From positions 62,001 to 126,000 of the forward strand of contig JADDOH010023629.1 in NCBI GenBank assembly GCA_016648135.1: 64,000 nucleotides of DNA, read 5' to 3'. Source of the DNA: Agrypnia vestita. Its lineage: Eukaryota; Arthropoda; Insecta; Trichoptera; Phryganeidae. Position numbers and translations under genes: made by a program. Below, one piece after another: positions 43,358-53,747 of the stretch (positions within the stretch are counted from its first letter, which is position 1; every line of letters begins with the position of its first letter). The notes under the pieces are model-generated. The model was not told the origin of the DNA and did not search any database. It was given only the letters and a program-made list of their open reading frames with translations.

Positions 43358-43490
43358 TTAGAGGGCGGCCCTGTTAGAAGCTTCAAAAGCTGAAGAGCGT
43401 CCTTAAGAAAATGTATGAAAGTGGTGTACCAGGACAGAACAGTGTGGCGTTCTATCCTCTCTACCTATCTCACTAGGAAATGGGGTAATG
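43358..43490 (+). mobile_element. LINE fragment, 3' side of mariner insertion
   Basis: GGGCGGCCCTGTTAGAAGC resumes the LINE tail (compare GATGGTCCTGTTAGGAGCC at 18787 and 46073), then GGTGTACCAGGACAGAACAG and GGCGTTCTATCCTCTCTACC. With 41640-42241 it forms one LINE 3' end split by the mariner. Confidence 0.8.
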
Positions 43491-43639
43491 GTTTTTTAGT
43501 AAGTTTGGAAAGAAAACACAATCGCGAAATTCATTCACACACAGTGGAATAAAGTTGTATAGTAAACTAAGCTAAGGGATGAAAAAATAAAAAATAAAGT
43601 AATACGTGATGCTTACATTTAAATGAAATTTATATTACT

Positions 43640-43975
43640 ATATATTCAAGAACACATTCTTATTGTGAAGTTGCAATTTTTTCAGAACAAAGTTCTGTGA
43701 AATTTGGAACCAAATTAATTAATCAATTAGGACGACATACAGAAAAATCAAATCCATGAAAAAATATTTGGCTGGTACCGGGATTCGAACCACGGATCTC
43801 CTCCTTTCTGGGGCAGGCGCGTTATCCAATCACGCTATAGCGACCGTGTATATTTCCGTGAATATATCGACCTTATTTATAAGTCTCATTTATTAATTGA
43901 TTTACATTTATTATCCATTTTTAGAGCAATCCACTTTTTCTGGTACGGTAGGCACAAATTACTTCGCATTGAAGC
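43640..43975 (-). repeat. Dispersed repeat with internal tRNA-Arg-like core, copy 1
   Basis: The plus strand reads CAAGAACACATTCTTATTG, GAAGTTGCAATTTTTTCAG, AATTAATTAATCAATTAGG, then on the minus strand a tRNA-like segment (43774-43848): TAGCGTGATTGG (A box), GATAACGCGCCTGCC and GTGGTTCGAATCCCGG (perfect B box). Beyond the tRNA-like head the unit continues with TTCCGTGAATATATCGACC and GGTACGGTAGGCACAAATTA. GGATAACGCG...GGTTCGA resembles insect tRNA-Arg. The anticodon stem has a mismatch, so this is a repeat. Confidence 0.8.
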
Positions 43976-43984
43976 TACATTATT

Positions 43985-44145
43985 ATGTACAAGAACACAT
44001 TCTTATTGTGAAGTTGCAATTTTATACAGAAAAAAATTCTGTGAAATTTAAAACCAAATTAATTAATCAATTAGAAAGACATGCAGAAACACCAAATCCA
44101 CGAAAAAATATTTGGCTGCTACCGGGATTAACTGTCAGGTACCTA
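43985..44145 (-). repeat. Same repeat family, truncated copy in direct tandem
   Basis: ACAAGAACACATTCTTATTG through CGAAAAAATATTTGGCTGC and TACCGGGATTA, after which the tRNA-like core is missing. It abuts the end of the first copy. Confidence 0.75.
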
Positions 44146-44547
44146 CTCGTCTTGTGGTAACAAATCAAATTATTATTGAACCTACCTACCTGGGTTGAGT
44201 ACACAAAATTCAGGTACTTAATATCTAAGAAAATGAGTAAATGAAACGTTTAGGTCCAATCATGTTAAAAGTGCCAGATGATTATACATACCTATCATGA
44301 TTTGATTCTGATAACCGTGCCTATGGCCTATCTCATTGGCAAACACTGTATTGATAGAAGATGTTATTGATATTTGAACAGAATCAATGTAAAAATGCTA
44401 TATTTAAAAGCAGTCAATTTAATATTTCACCTGTCGATTGGAGATTCTGTTTTTTTAGAAACTTAAATAGTGGAAAAAATATATAATATTTTTAACTCAC
44501 AAAGAGGTAACAAGATTAATATTATTATTATTTTAACGTTACAAAAT

Positions 44548-44660
44548 GTTAAATATCAATAATGTACACATTGACTAGTATATGCATGTACTAACTATAA
44601 GTGAACGTATACATTATCGAAAGTTAAAGTATATATTATCAAAATTTATACTTTGTCTAT
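44548..44660. repeat. Dispersed repeat, copy 2 (partner at 35345)
   Basis: AATAATGTACACATTGACTAG, ATATGCATG, TATACATTATCGAAAGTTAA, ATTATCAAAATTTA, as in 35345-35500. Confidence 0.55.
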
Positions 44661-44667
44661 AGCATAT

Positions 44668-45172
44668 ACAGTGTGTTCGGTAATCGGTGTTGGAGCCTTT
44701 AATAGCATAAAATATGATCAATTTCATCGAAAAAACATCTCCTATATGTGTCATTTTTCTGTTTTTTTTTTTAATTTTGATGTTTGCTATTAGAAAATAT
44801 CTTGTACTATCTAAAATAATAATAAAAAATTACGTCAACGACTCTTATCTTTTTATAGCTGTTAAACTAAAAAAAACATTTTTTTTAACAATTATTTTTG
44901 GTCTCTTTTTTTAAATATTGATAAAAAAACTTGACGCAATATTGATCATTTTTGTTTAATCATTCAAATGAGACTTCTTTGATATTTATAGAACCTCTAT
45001 ACGGGTAGATATTAGTAAATTGACACACGCGCCCATGCTTGCGTAACATAAAAAGTGAAATGCTGCCATTTCATTATGGCTGGAGAAAAATGACATTCAG
45101 GGGATATTTTTTCGATGAAATTGATCATACTATATACTATTAAAGGCTTCGACACCGGTCACCGGACTCTGT
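44668..45172. mobile_element. Palindrome-ended MITE, about 505 bp
   Basis: The left end ACAGTGTGTTCGGT, GGAGCCTTTAATAG, GATCAATTTCATCG, TGTCATTTTTCT is mirrored at the right end (AGAAAAATGACA, CGATGAAATTGATCA, CTATTAAAGGCTTC, ACCGGACTCTGT). The interior is T/A-rich and non-coding; the ORF at 44714-44914 is a by-product. TAT/TA flanks suggest a TA target but this is not decisive. Confidence 0.8.
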
Positions 45173-45179
45173 ATGTGTG

Positions 45180-45655
45180 TTATTTTTGAAGGTTTGCGGT
45201 ATATTTTCCCAAAGTCGAATGGGCGAGGAAGGATTGTATAAGTGTAAAGAAGGCTGGGGTATTGTGAATAATAGTTATGGGAACGAATGAGTTATGTTCA
45301 CCCAAATAACAGTTATAATAGCCTTTCATCAAAATACAAAGAGAAGCCAAAAGAGACAGAAGAAAATATCAAGCGTGAAATAATAAAAAACTTATCGCTC
45401 GTTGAATTATCTTCTTTGAGATAATATTATGACTGGGTTACAATAATACTTTGAATCACGACCACCGAGAGGGCTCACGGATTTCAGTTCTCGTTTGAGA
45501 GATTTTTATTTTATTCTTTAAGTAGGTAAAATAAGAATTTATATTTGCTAATATAAACTGAATTACATACAATAAATTTAAATATATGTTATATGTTGTG
45601 TTTTTGGGAAATATGTTCAAAAAAAAGAGGGAAGAATATCAAAACCACGGTTACT
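45180..45655. other. Unassigned DNA
   Basis: No supported feature. Confidence 0.45.
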
Positions 45656-45659
45656 GCAG

Positions 45660-46155
45660 ATATTTAGGTGAACGGTGCCTTGAATCTAATCATTTATAAT
45701 AGAAACATATACACAGAGGCAAGACTAGGAGTATAGAACTGAATCCTGGAACCACCACTGATATATAAAAGTGAAGCTTGGAGCTGGCAGAAAGGGAAAA
45801 ATAGTAAACTGAATGCAGTGGAATTGAGATGAGATCACTTGGACATTATGTGTCAAATGCAGTTGTGATAGAGTAAAGAATGAATAAATCAGGAAAGAAT
45901 GTAAAGCAGATCTTAGCACAGTGAATAAAATTAAAAAAAGTTACCCAGGTGGTTTGGGTGTGCTGAGCGAATGAATGAGGAAAGATTGGTTAGAAAGATA
46001 TATGACAGCGCTAGAAAGAGGGGATGACCGTGGAAGACGTGGCATGAGTAGATTAACCTGATACTGGAAGATGGTCCTGTTAGGAGCCTCAAGCAGTCAA
46101 GCTTGTGTGCGAATCTGTACGAATGTGGATGAGACGAGACTTGTGTATCAGGAAG
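45660..46155 (+). mobile_element. LINE 3' fragment (same family as 19690-21355)
   Basis: Broken translation shows SEAWSWQKGKNSKLNAVE-like residues near 45770-45825, then GWFGCAERMNEE-like, RGRPWKTW-like near 46025 and DGPVRSLK near 46075. Multiple stops. It parallels 18485-18905 in extent. Confidence 0.75.
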
Positions 46156-46159
46156 TAAA

Positions 46160-46440
46160 TAAGTAATATAAAACCAAATTCATTAATCAATTAGCTAAGA
46201 CATACAGAAAAATCAAATCCACGAAAAAATATTTGGGTGCTACCGGGATTCGAACCACGGATTTCTTCCTATCCGAGGCAGGCGCGTTATCCGATTACGC
46301 TATAGCGGGCTTGTACATTTCCGTGAATTTATCGACCTTATTTGTAAGTCTCATTTATTAATTGATTAACATATTAACCATTTTAAGAGCAATCCACTTT
46401 TTCTGGTACGGTAGGCACAAATTACTTTGTGTTACTACCG
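46160..46440 (-). repeat. Dispersed repeat with tRNA-Arg-like core, copy 3
   Basis: Same module order as 43640-43975. The tRNA-like part on the minus strand (about 46246-46318) reads GCCCGCTATAGCGTAATCGG, GATAACGCGCCTGCC, TCGG in the anticodon loop, and GTGGTTCGAATCCCGG. Its 5' tail overlaps the end of the LINE fragment. Confidence 0.8.
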
Positions 46441-46532
46441 CTAGAGTATGCCAGAATTAACCGTTTAATTCATTCTTATTATATTATATTCATTATTTTT
46501 GGACACATTTGATACAACACTTATAAATTATA

Positions 46533-46770
46533 TTCAAGAACACATTCTTATTGTGACGTTGCAATTTTTTTAGAAAAAAGATCTGTGAAATAAAAACCAA
46601 ATTAATTAATAAATTAGACAGACATACAGAAAAATCATAGCAGCCAAATATTTTTTCATGGGTTTGATTTTTCTGTACGTCTTTCTAATTGATTAATTAA
46701 TTTGGTTTAAATTTCGCAGAACTTTGTTCTGAAAAAATTCCAACTTCACAATAAGAATGTGTTCTTGAAT
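46533..46770. repeat. Tail-to-tail palindrome of the tRNA-Arg-like repeat
   Basis: TCAAGAACACATTCTTATTG...AAATCATAGCAGCC at 46533-46634 faces an inverted copy (GATTTTTCTGTACGTC...AATAAGAATGTGTTCTTGA) at about 46667-46770. Neither half has the tRNA-like core. Probably two truncated inserts head-to-head, or an inverted duplication. Confidence 0.75.
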
Positions 46771-46834
46771 ATAATAATGTAGCTTTAATTTAATTATTAA
46801 ATAGTCATAAATAATTAAATTAAAGTTACATTAC

Positions 46835-46990
46835 GCGGCCCTCGTAGCCCAGTGGGCATGACACTGGCCGAGGGTTTCGGGTTCGATTCTCGGCAAGGTC
46901 ACATTAAATCTACGTGATTTACTCAAGCCTGGGTGTTTTGTGATGTGTCTCATTTCTGTAATTGAGCTTCTTGACCCGTTGAATAAACAA
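46835..46990 (+). mobile_element. tRNA-headed SINE, family C
   Basis: Head GCGGCCCTCGTAGCCCAGTG (A box TAGCCCAGTGGG) and TTCGGGTTCGATTCTCGG (B box), then AAGGTCAC, CTACGTGATTTACTCAAGC, TGGGTGTTTTGTGATG, CATTTCTGTAATTGAGC, TTCTTGACCCGTTGAATAAA. The same body is at 60671-60835 in inverse orientation. This is a complete-looking copy with an A-rich tail. Confidence 0.85.
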
Positions 46991-47059
46991 AAAAAAGATA
47001 ACTTCAATTACATAACTGATTATTAAAATAATATTACATTAAAACTTAATAATTTAATT

Positions 47060-47318
47060 GAATAATTGGACATGTGCTAAGAATGCCAGAGGAACGAATA
47101 CCAAGAAGAATCCTCTTGGCAACCTCGGAAGGAAGATGGCTGGTAGGTCGCCCCAGATTATGCTGGGAGTAGCAATAAAAAAATGTGCAAGAAAACATAA
47201 TGGGTCTAGACTCAAGAAGCAGCGCGAGACAGGGGAATATGGAAGCACCTTGTCGAGTCTTCGGGCCCCGACCCTAATAGGACAAGGGGATGTAGATGAT
47301 GATGATGAATTAAATAAT
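47060..47318 (+). mobile_element. LINE C-terminal fragment, second family
   Basis: Translation gives GHVLRMPEERIPRRILLATS, EGRWLVGRPRLCWE, followed by stops and a GATGATGATGA tail. GHVxRMxxxRxPRRIL and GRPRxRW are the usual C-terminal motifs of insect non-LTR retrotransposons. It differs from the 19690 family, which reads GWFGHVERMN. Confidence 0.75.
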
Positions 47319-47429
47319 TTGATAGCAAGTTAAATTTAGATTTCAGGTTCTGAGGGCAGTCAGCATGAAAAGGACATTAAAAATTTGTATTATTAGTATT
47401 ATTAATATTTAAAGCATTAACTTTGTGGT

Positions 47430-47650
47430 TAGACATAATAACAGAATGTTAGTAAACTTAGTAAAAACCATTACCAGATTTACGGTCTACCGGTTTCGAG
47501 ACGTATCCGTCTCTTCGTCAGGACCAACACTACACTACTACATTCACAACACTATACACCCCAACCATAGTATTGTCAAACTATCACCACTATTTATAGT
47601 ATAGACCGTAAATCTGGTAGTGGTTTTTACTATGTTTAATAACGTTCTGT
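47430..47650 (-). mobile_element. Penelope-type terminus with hammerhead-like motif and inverted arms
   Basis: Arms ACCATTACCAGATTTACGG and CCGTAAATCTGGTAGTGG are inverted (about 47467-47486 and 47606-47625), with flanking AGAATGTTAGTAAACTTAG and its counterpart. Between them, on the minus strand, CTGACGA (47521-47515) is followed by one A, a perfect 6-bp stem GAGACG-GATA-CGTCTC (47513-47498) and GAAAC (47497-47493). CUGANGA, stem II and GAAA is the hammerhead ribozyme core order, which is known from Penelope-like element ends. Stems I and III are not convincing. Confidence 0.5.
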
Positions 47651-47654
47651 TAAA

Positions 47655-48770
47655 AATTTGTGGGCTATGTTTCTTATAAAGTATTGAATTTCACTATATT
47701 ATAAGTAAATCTCGATGATTGCTTTCAATATTTTTTTGGATATTGCTACCTTTTCTTTTACACCCCACAAATCTTGTAAAGTAGAGATAAAACATAATTA
47801 ACGCAAAAGATCACAAAACACGATTAGCCTAAGAACGTGTATTTATAATAATATTTCGAATTACCTGTGCTTTTCATGATGGGGTAAAATGAATTGTTTA
47901 TGCTTGATGGTCACACAATTTAAGTTTGTATCGGAATACATCTTAACTTTGCAGAAATTGCTCAAGTGATGGGGTGTACTTCACCCCCGGCCGGTAATGA
48001 ATGTCTCACATAGGGCCTCCGGTAATTTACTACGGCCTGTGGGTGTTAAACGCCCACCATATGAACGTGGCTCTAGAGGGCTCTTTCTCTCCATTCAATC
48101 CTCTCTTGTGATTTATGTCGCTACTGTGGAATATTCATTCCAAAACTTCTTACAGAAGCAATAAATAAACCAGGTTTTTATAAACTGGTCAACGTTTGGC
48201 CATGTTTGAGATAAGAATAAGCTACCATCTAACCCATAAAATTTTTAAGCTTTTTAACATTAAAATTAAAAATTAAAGTAAACACTGATTGTTCAAAATG
48301 AATAGTTGAAAAAAATCCTGTTGTTCTATGTTTCAGTTAGTTAAGAAATAAAATATTTAATATGTTTGTAAATAAAAACTAAGCTAATACTATTTCCTGA
48401 TGATCCTGATGATGGAATGAATAGCTGCTCCGAACTTAATCGTCATAGAAACATTTAATTGTGTTGCATATTTAATTTTCTTCTTGTGTGCTTAGAAACA
48501 TGTGAATTTATTAATCATTTGAATATACCTTTATTTTTTAATATTTTTATGCATTTTGTTACATAGGTATAACCTGTTTTAGAATTTTTTTTCATTAAAT
48601 TCAAGATTGTGAATTCGCTTAGTCTACATTCCGCTGAATTCAATTGCAGATAATCAAAAATCTGCTCCGTTTGCTTAAATTATTTATAAAACCATGTATT
48701 ATTATTCCATTGGAAAATCAAATTTTCATTATTCGTTTTCACTTACCCGTATAATAATAATTTATGTACA
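47655..48770. other. Unassigned; G+C-richer scrap at about 47990-48110
   Basis: CACATAGGGCCTCCGG and GGCCTGTGGGTGTTAAACG near 48005-48050 look like repeat-derived sequence but have no partner in this window. No gene is supported. Confidence 0.4.
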
Positions 48771-48774
48771 TGAT

Positions 48775-49245
48775 GTCTCACATCATGTACATAAATTTTA
48801 GTATCAAAATAGTATCAAAAACTTTACTGATGAATTCCTGCTTTGATAATGAGTCGAAAATGTTCAAGTAACCATGACCAATAGTTATGGAGATATAAAA
48901 AAAATCAAAGTTTGCATTTTTTAAAAATATTTCTGACTTACTTTTTGCCAAAAATTGAATTATCATTACAGTAACTTACGTTGATTATGAAAAATTCATT
49001 CGCTTTTATACAAGTCAAATAAAATGAATATTTTTTACAAGGTTTTTATGATTTTATTTGAGTTGTATTATATATAACTTTTTGCAAAAGTAAATCAGAA
49101 ATATTGAAAAAAAAATGCAAACTTTGATGATGCATATCTCCATAACTATTGATATAAGGTAATGGTTGCTTGAAAATTTTCGACTCACTATCAAGGCAGC
49201 AATCCATCTGTAATGTTTTTGCTACTAGCTATTAGACACCCTATA
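48775..49245. mobile_element. Long palindromic MITE, copy 3 (diverged ends)
   Basis: Arms carry GAGTCGAAAATGTTCAAG, TAGTTATGGAGATAT, TCAAAGTTTGCATTTTT and the inverse modules (ATGCAAACTTTGATGA, ATATCTCCATAACTATTGA). The outermost sequences differ from the CAGGGTTATTT ends of the other copies (here the right end is GCTATTAGACACCC), and a direct/inverted ACATGATGTCTC pair sits at the left. A subfamily or an end-exchanged copy. Confidence 0.75.
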
Positions 49246-49313
49246 CAACAACAAACAGCATGAGTAAAATGTGTAGAAAACAATAAGTTTTCGATTCAAT
49301 TTCCCTTCCTTAC

Positions 49314-49551
49314 TGTAATAGATCTGAGGAACGTATGTCGCGACGCCAGAAAGAGACTGCATGACAGAGAGAGAGAAGGTATAAAAAGGCGCGTGAATGT
49401 CGAGTCGCTCTCTCTTTTACTACCATTGTTATTCAGACCGCATCTTACTGTACAACGTTTGTCTAAACCGTTATTGTCACCGAATAAATACTTACGAGTC
49501 TTAACAAAGTCTTTACTTGGAGCTTCCTCATCCCGAAACAAGAGTATTACA
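49314..49551 (+). mobile_element. Short solo LTR, 238 bp
   Basis: Begins TGTAATA and ends TATTACA (7-bp inverted TG...CA ends). TATAAAAA at 49380-49387 and AATAAA at 49483-49488 are in the order expected for U3-R. Flanks CTTAC (49309-49313) and CTAAC (49552-49556) match at four of five bases, compatible with an aged 5-bp target duplication. No primer-binding site or internal region follows, so it is a solo LTR. The overlapping ORFs on both strands are incidental. Confidence 0.75.
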
Positions 49552-49559
49552 CTAACATA

Positions 49560-51920
49560 TATATATTTTTCTTTAAATCGATGTTTATTTTCCCGGCTAA
49601 ATATAAACTCAATTACTATTTTATATTCAACCAAAACTATTTTCCGCTTCGTAACAGGTATGCATCTGTTCATTACACTTTCAACCGACACAAAGGTCAC
49701 GGAGACACTTCGCTCACAAGTTTTAGTGTTCTTAATATTTGATTTTGAAGGTTCTTACACCTGAAGAGAAAAATATTATTAAAAATTCTATGGATCCACA
49801 TTTCACATCTGCGTGTTTTGCGATTTTAGAACGTTGCCATTTTGTGTACTTAAAATATTATAAAACCTTTGGTTAATCAATTTTCATGTCCTAATTTACG
49901 CTAATAATATGCGTCTTTATAAAAATATAAATTAATTAAAAAAGTAAACTCTATTTTAACAGATCAACTACAGTAAGTACATTTTATTTAAAAGGAATTA
50001 TCCATTAATAAAAGGTTAAATTTTTGAGACAATGTGTTTCATAATTCACATAATAAAAAACCGATAAATAAAGTGAGTTCAACTCTCAATACCATGAGTA
50101 TATGCTTAAAGGAACGTACATGATATAGTTAAAATAACCAATTATATTAAATAATGCAGTAAAAAAGTAGAATATTAAAAGAAACGACAATTGCAAAATA
50201 CGGAAGTAAGCCATGCAAAAGTTTAGTTAATTAATAAAAGTTTACTTTGTTTTTATCATTATTGAATTTAACAGAATTTTCAAATGTTTAATCGTAATTT
50301 TATAATATTTTTTCAAAAAACTTTTAATATCTGAAATTTTGTCGATATTTATCGTTTCACAAGGATATCACATATCAAGGATTTTTGAGGAGTTAGTCTT
50401 AGTATCCTGTCTTCACAGTATTAATAATGAAAACGGTTAATTGATTTTCAGAAATGTAATCATTGTACTATATAGTACCTACGTTTTTGATTGGATTCAA
50501 TGAAATCAAAGTAAAAAAAGAGCATTAAAATTTTTTTAAGGTAACGAAAATATAATTCTGAAACATTCTTGTATGTAAAAGTTTACCAAATTTCAGTTCA
50601 CGAGAGGTAATAATTTAAAAGGTTATGAACGGCTACATCAATCAAAATGCCTTAACAGCAGCTTTTATCCAACGGGCCTTTGAAAGGTTAATCATATTAT
50701 CTACGGGGTGAGCTGATTTATTTATCGCAGTTGATCTCAAACGCCCGAATGAGATATCAGGTTTAAAGGGCGTTATTTTCATGTAATAGCGCCCGCATGT
50801 AAGATTTTATTTTATTTCGTAGTTTATCCTGATAAAATTTAAATGATAAAATATAAATGTATGGCGATAAATTCCATGAAATTCAATGTTTACAAAAACA
50901 AACAAAACATTAAAAATACATGTTGATCTCGTGAAATACTAAACACACTTACAACGTACTTGGCTCAAAGTATCAAATTTATACCTATACCATGGAGTTT
51001 TACAAAAAATCTTACTATACAGCAAGAAAGCGTCTCACGCATATGATTTTATTGATATACGCATATACTGTGATCGTTTTTAGTAGGTACTATGGTTGTT
51101 AATTTTTTTTAAGAGGCTTAGTGCTAAGCGAAATTATAGTATATGCGTAAAAATCAAAAAAACTACGTACTAAAATTATTTTAATGTAACATTCTGGAAT
51201 TACTAAAAGGTACAAATGTTTTTTAGTAACATTTTATAAAAGCGTGTTTTTTTATAAAATATTGTATTACTAGGCAATTGGCCCTCATTGGATTTAATTA
51301 TTATGGAACCGTATTAAAAAAATTGTTACTTCTCTTATTAAATATGATTTTATAAAAAAATAATACCTGCTTTTATTATTTTGTGTACTTAACAGTTTTT
51401 GTTATGAACTTTATAAAAATACATATTGTTAAAATAATTTGAATATTACAAACTAAATAATTATAAACATTCTCTTTCTCATCACAAACTATTCAATGAT
51501 AGGCAAAATTTCATCATTGAATGAAATATTAAAACTTGTATAGAATTAATAAGTAATACATTCGTCTAGAATATGGTATATAATACTAAAATTTTCACAA
51601 AGCTAATTATTTTACATCTTAAATGGATCACAAAATGGATTAATCTAAAATGGATTACAAAATAATTTATAATAAGGAATTAATTACTTAAGTTAGTAAC
51701 TAAATATTAAGTACTAAAACTAACAAAGTGATTAATTCAAGAGCAATTGAGCAGCCTTGTTAGATGCCTACGTAATTATGTGCCACAAGCTGTACTATCA
51801 CACGTTCTGTAAAGTGATGTCTAGGACCAGTTAATTAACATTATCAAGTACAAACGCAATTACAGGTTTGTCTAGGAGAGATTCAATTTTAATGTTATAA
51901 ATTCATTGATTTCTTTAATT
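49560..51920. other. A+T-rich DNA; one balanced block at about 50640-50800
   Basis: The block (CCAACGGGCCTTTGAAAGG, GATCTCAAACGCCCGAATG, AAAGGGCGTTATTTTC) is unique and non-coding, and could be conserved regulatory DNA. Elsewhere nothing is recognisable. Confidence 0.4.
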
Positions 51921-51924
51921 AAGA

Positions 51925-52390
51925 TAAATTATAGTCATCTCCCAGAGACGAATCTATTTACATGGAAAACATGTGTCTAAGACTTTATATGGTAGTAAGT
52001 GATCACTTTACACAATTTTTACCAATTCTACAGTAAGAACATCCACACATTACCAAAATACAAATGTTTTATATCTGTCTTCTTTCAAATATTTGAAGGG
52101 ACTGTGCTATAGCCATCTATAGTCGAAAATTAGTATTTCTCATACGTAGTATACATAGATGTCTCCGGTGGTAATGATAGATTTATATTTTTAAAACATA
52201 TACACAACTTTTTTTTTTTTTATAATGTATGTATGTTCTTACGGTGGAATTGGTGAACGTTACATTGTGCAAAGTGATTGCTTAAGTCAGCTAATACAGG
52301 TAAACTACCCTATAAAGACGTCTTTACATGTTTCCCATATAAGCAGCTTTGTGAGAATTCTATAATTTATCGTAATTAATGATTATCCCT
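51925..52390. mobile_element. Long-TIR MITE family, older two-ended copy
   Basis: Left module ATTATAGTCATCTCCCAGAG...AAGTGATCACTTTACACAA (to about 52017) and right module TTACATTGTGCAAAGTGATTGC...ATAATTTATCG (52259-52375) are inverted relative to each other. Divergence within modules is higher than at 53 kb. Confidence 0.75.
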
Positions 52391-53015
52391 CAAACATTAT
52401 TATTTCTAGAACATACATATAAAAATTATTGATTTCTGATTTACGAATCAAAATGATTTTTTATAAAATTATTCAACATTATTGTTCAACTATGAATGAC
52501 AATAATATCGTATTACATACAGTTTTCATATGGGACTATAAAACGATGCATATTTTTTATTATTTTTATTTCGTCTATGTATAACGTAAATCAAACAAAA
52601 TGTTTGATTTTATACGGAGGGTCCGTTGATCATTCTGTAATATACCTACCCTAATAATTCTGTACACATTGTACCTACGATGTAAATCTTCTGAAGTATG
52701 TTTACCGAATATTAATATGGATGTTAATCCACGGGGAGTTAACATATCGTGTATAATAATGAGATTCTCTTTATGTTGGACTTCAGTTTCCGTTCGATTT
52801 TTCGGATAATATTTTATAAGAAATAAACAGTTTTTCAAGAAATAATTATTATTTTTTTTTATTGTTTCATTATTCCTCTATTATTAATATATATTACATG
52901 AATAAATTATTATAATTCATCAATTATTTATTTAATTAATTAATTAATTCATAATATTTTGAGTATGTCCAAATTTTTCCGAACAGTACTGGATTTTTGT
53001 CACAGGGACATCATT
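52391..53015. other. Unassigned A+T-rich DNA
   Basis: No supported feature; the minus ORF at 52575-52838 is unrecognised. Confidence 0.45.
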
Positions 53016-53019
53016 AATC

Positions 53020-53484
53020 AATCAATGTATATTATAGATGTCTCACACTGAGGACTGACGAAACTGTATTTTTATGGGAAAGTAGGTATAGAAGTCTTTG
53101 GGTGTACATAGGGCTTACGACCTATCGTACGGCTGGCTTAAGTGATCACTTTAAGAATTTCATTTCAAAGATAGAGGATATTGCTAACAAATTCCAAAAT
53201 CAATATAGATGTCTCATTAGCGACATCTGTGGTAATTTAAGGGGAATGAAAAAGTGTGAAACGTGGCGTATAATTTAAATATATATACAACTTCCAAAAA
53301 TCAGTAGACATGGTATTATTCTATCATGGGTGAAAATGGCAAACGTTACATTGTGTAAAGAGTGATCACTTAAGCCAGCCGTACGATAGGTCGTAAGCCC
53401 TATGTACACCCAAAGACTTCTATACCTACTTTCCCATAAAAATACAGTTTCATCTCTGTGAAACATCTATAATATACATTGATT
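53020..53484. mobile_element. Long-TIR MITE, complete copy, about 465 bp
   Basis: Left arm from AATCAATGTATATTATAGAT (53020) through GGGAAAGTAGGTATAGAAG, GGTGTACATAGGGCTTACG, CGTACGGCTGGCTTAAG to TGATCACTTT (53157). The right arm is its reverse complement from GTTACATTG (53344) to ATATACATTGATT (53484). Arms are about 135-140 bp and nearly identical. The interior has GGGGAATGAAAAAGTGTG and ATACAACTTCCAAAAA, shared with 1480-1600. AATTAATT-type flanks prevent clean definition of a target duplication. Non-coding. Confidence 0.88.
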
Positions 53485-53489
53485 AATTA

Positions 53490-53745
53490 ATTAATTAATT
53501 AATTGTAAAATTAATATCTTAAAAAGAAACAATATATATTTTTAAAAATTAATATGTAATTAAACAAAAGAGTTCTTGAATTAAAAATAATGTGTTTATT
53601 TTTTAGAGTGTATTTATTTGTATTTAAGTATAACAGCTATGAATATATTTTTACTTATAAAGAATCTTAAGATATTAATAAAAATCTATATATCTATCGA
53701 CTCGAATCTGGCACTATCGTTCATAATGGATATCTGGTGACAACG
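53490..53745. other. Unassigned A+T-rich DNA
   Basis: No supported feature. Confidence 0.5.
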
Positions 53746-53747
53746 CT

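Noticed and set aside
43774..43848. tRNA gene on the minus strand
   Set aside because: A and B boxes are good, but the anticodon stem has a mismatch, position 33 is not T, and the same segment recurs within a dispersed repeat.
44714..44914. Hydrophobic 66-codon ORF resembling a membrane peptide
   Set aside because: Lies inside a palindrome-ended MITE and results from T-rich sequence.
49296..49764. ORFs of 123-134 codons on both strands
   Set aside because: They overlap a short solo LTR and its flank, with no recognisable protein content.
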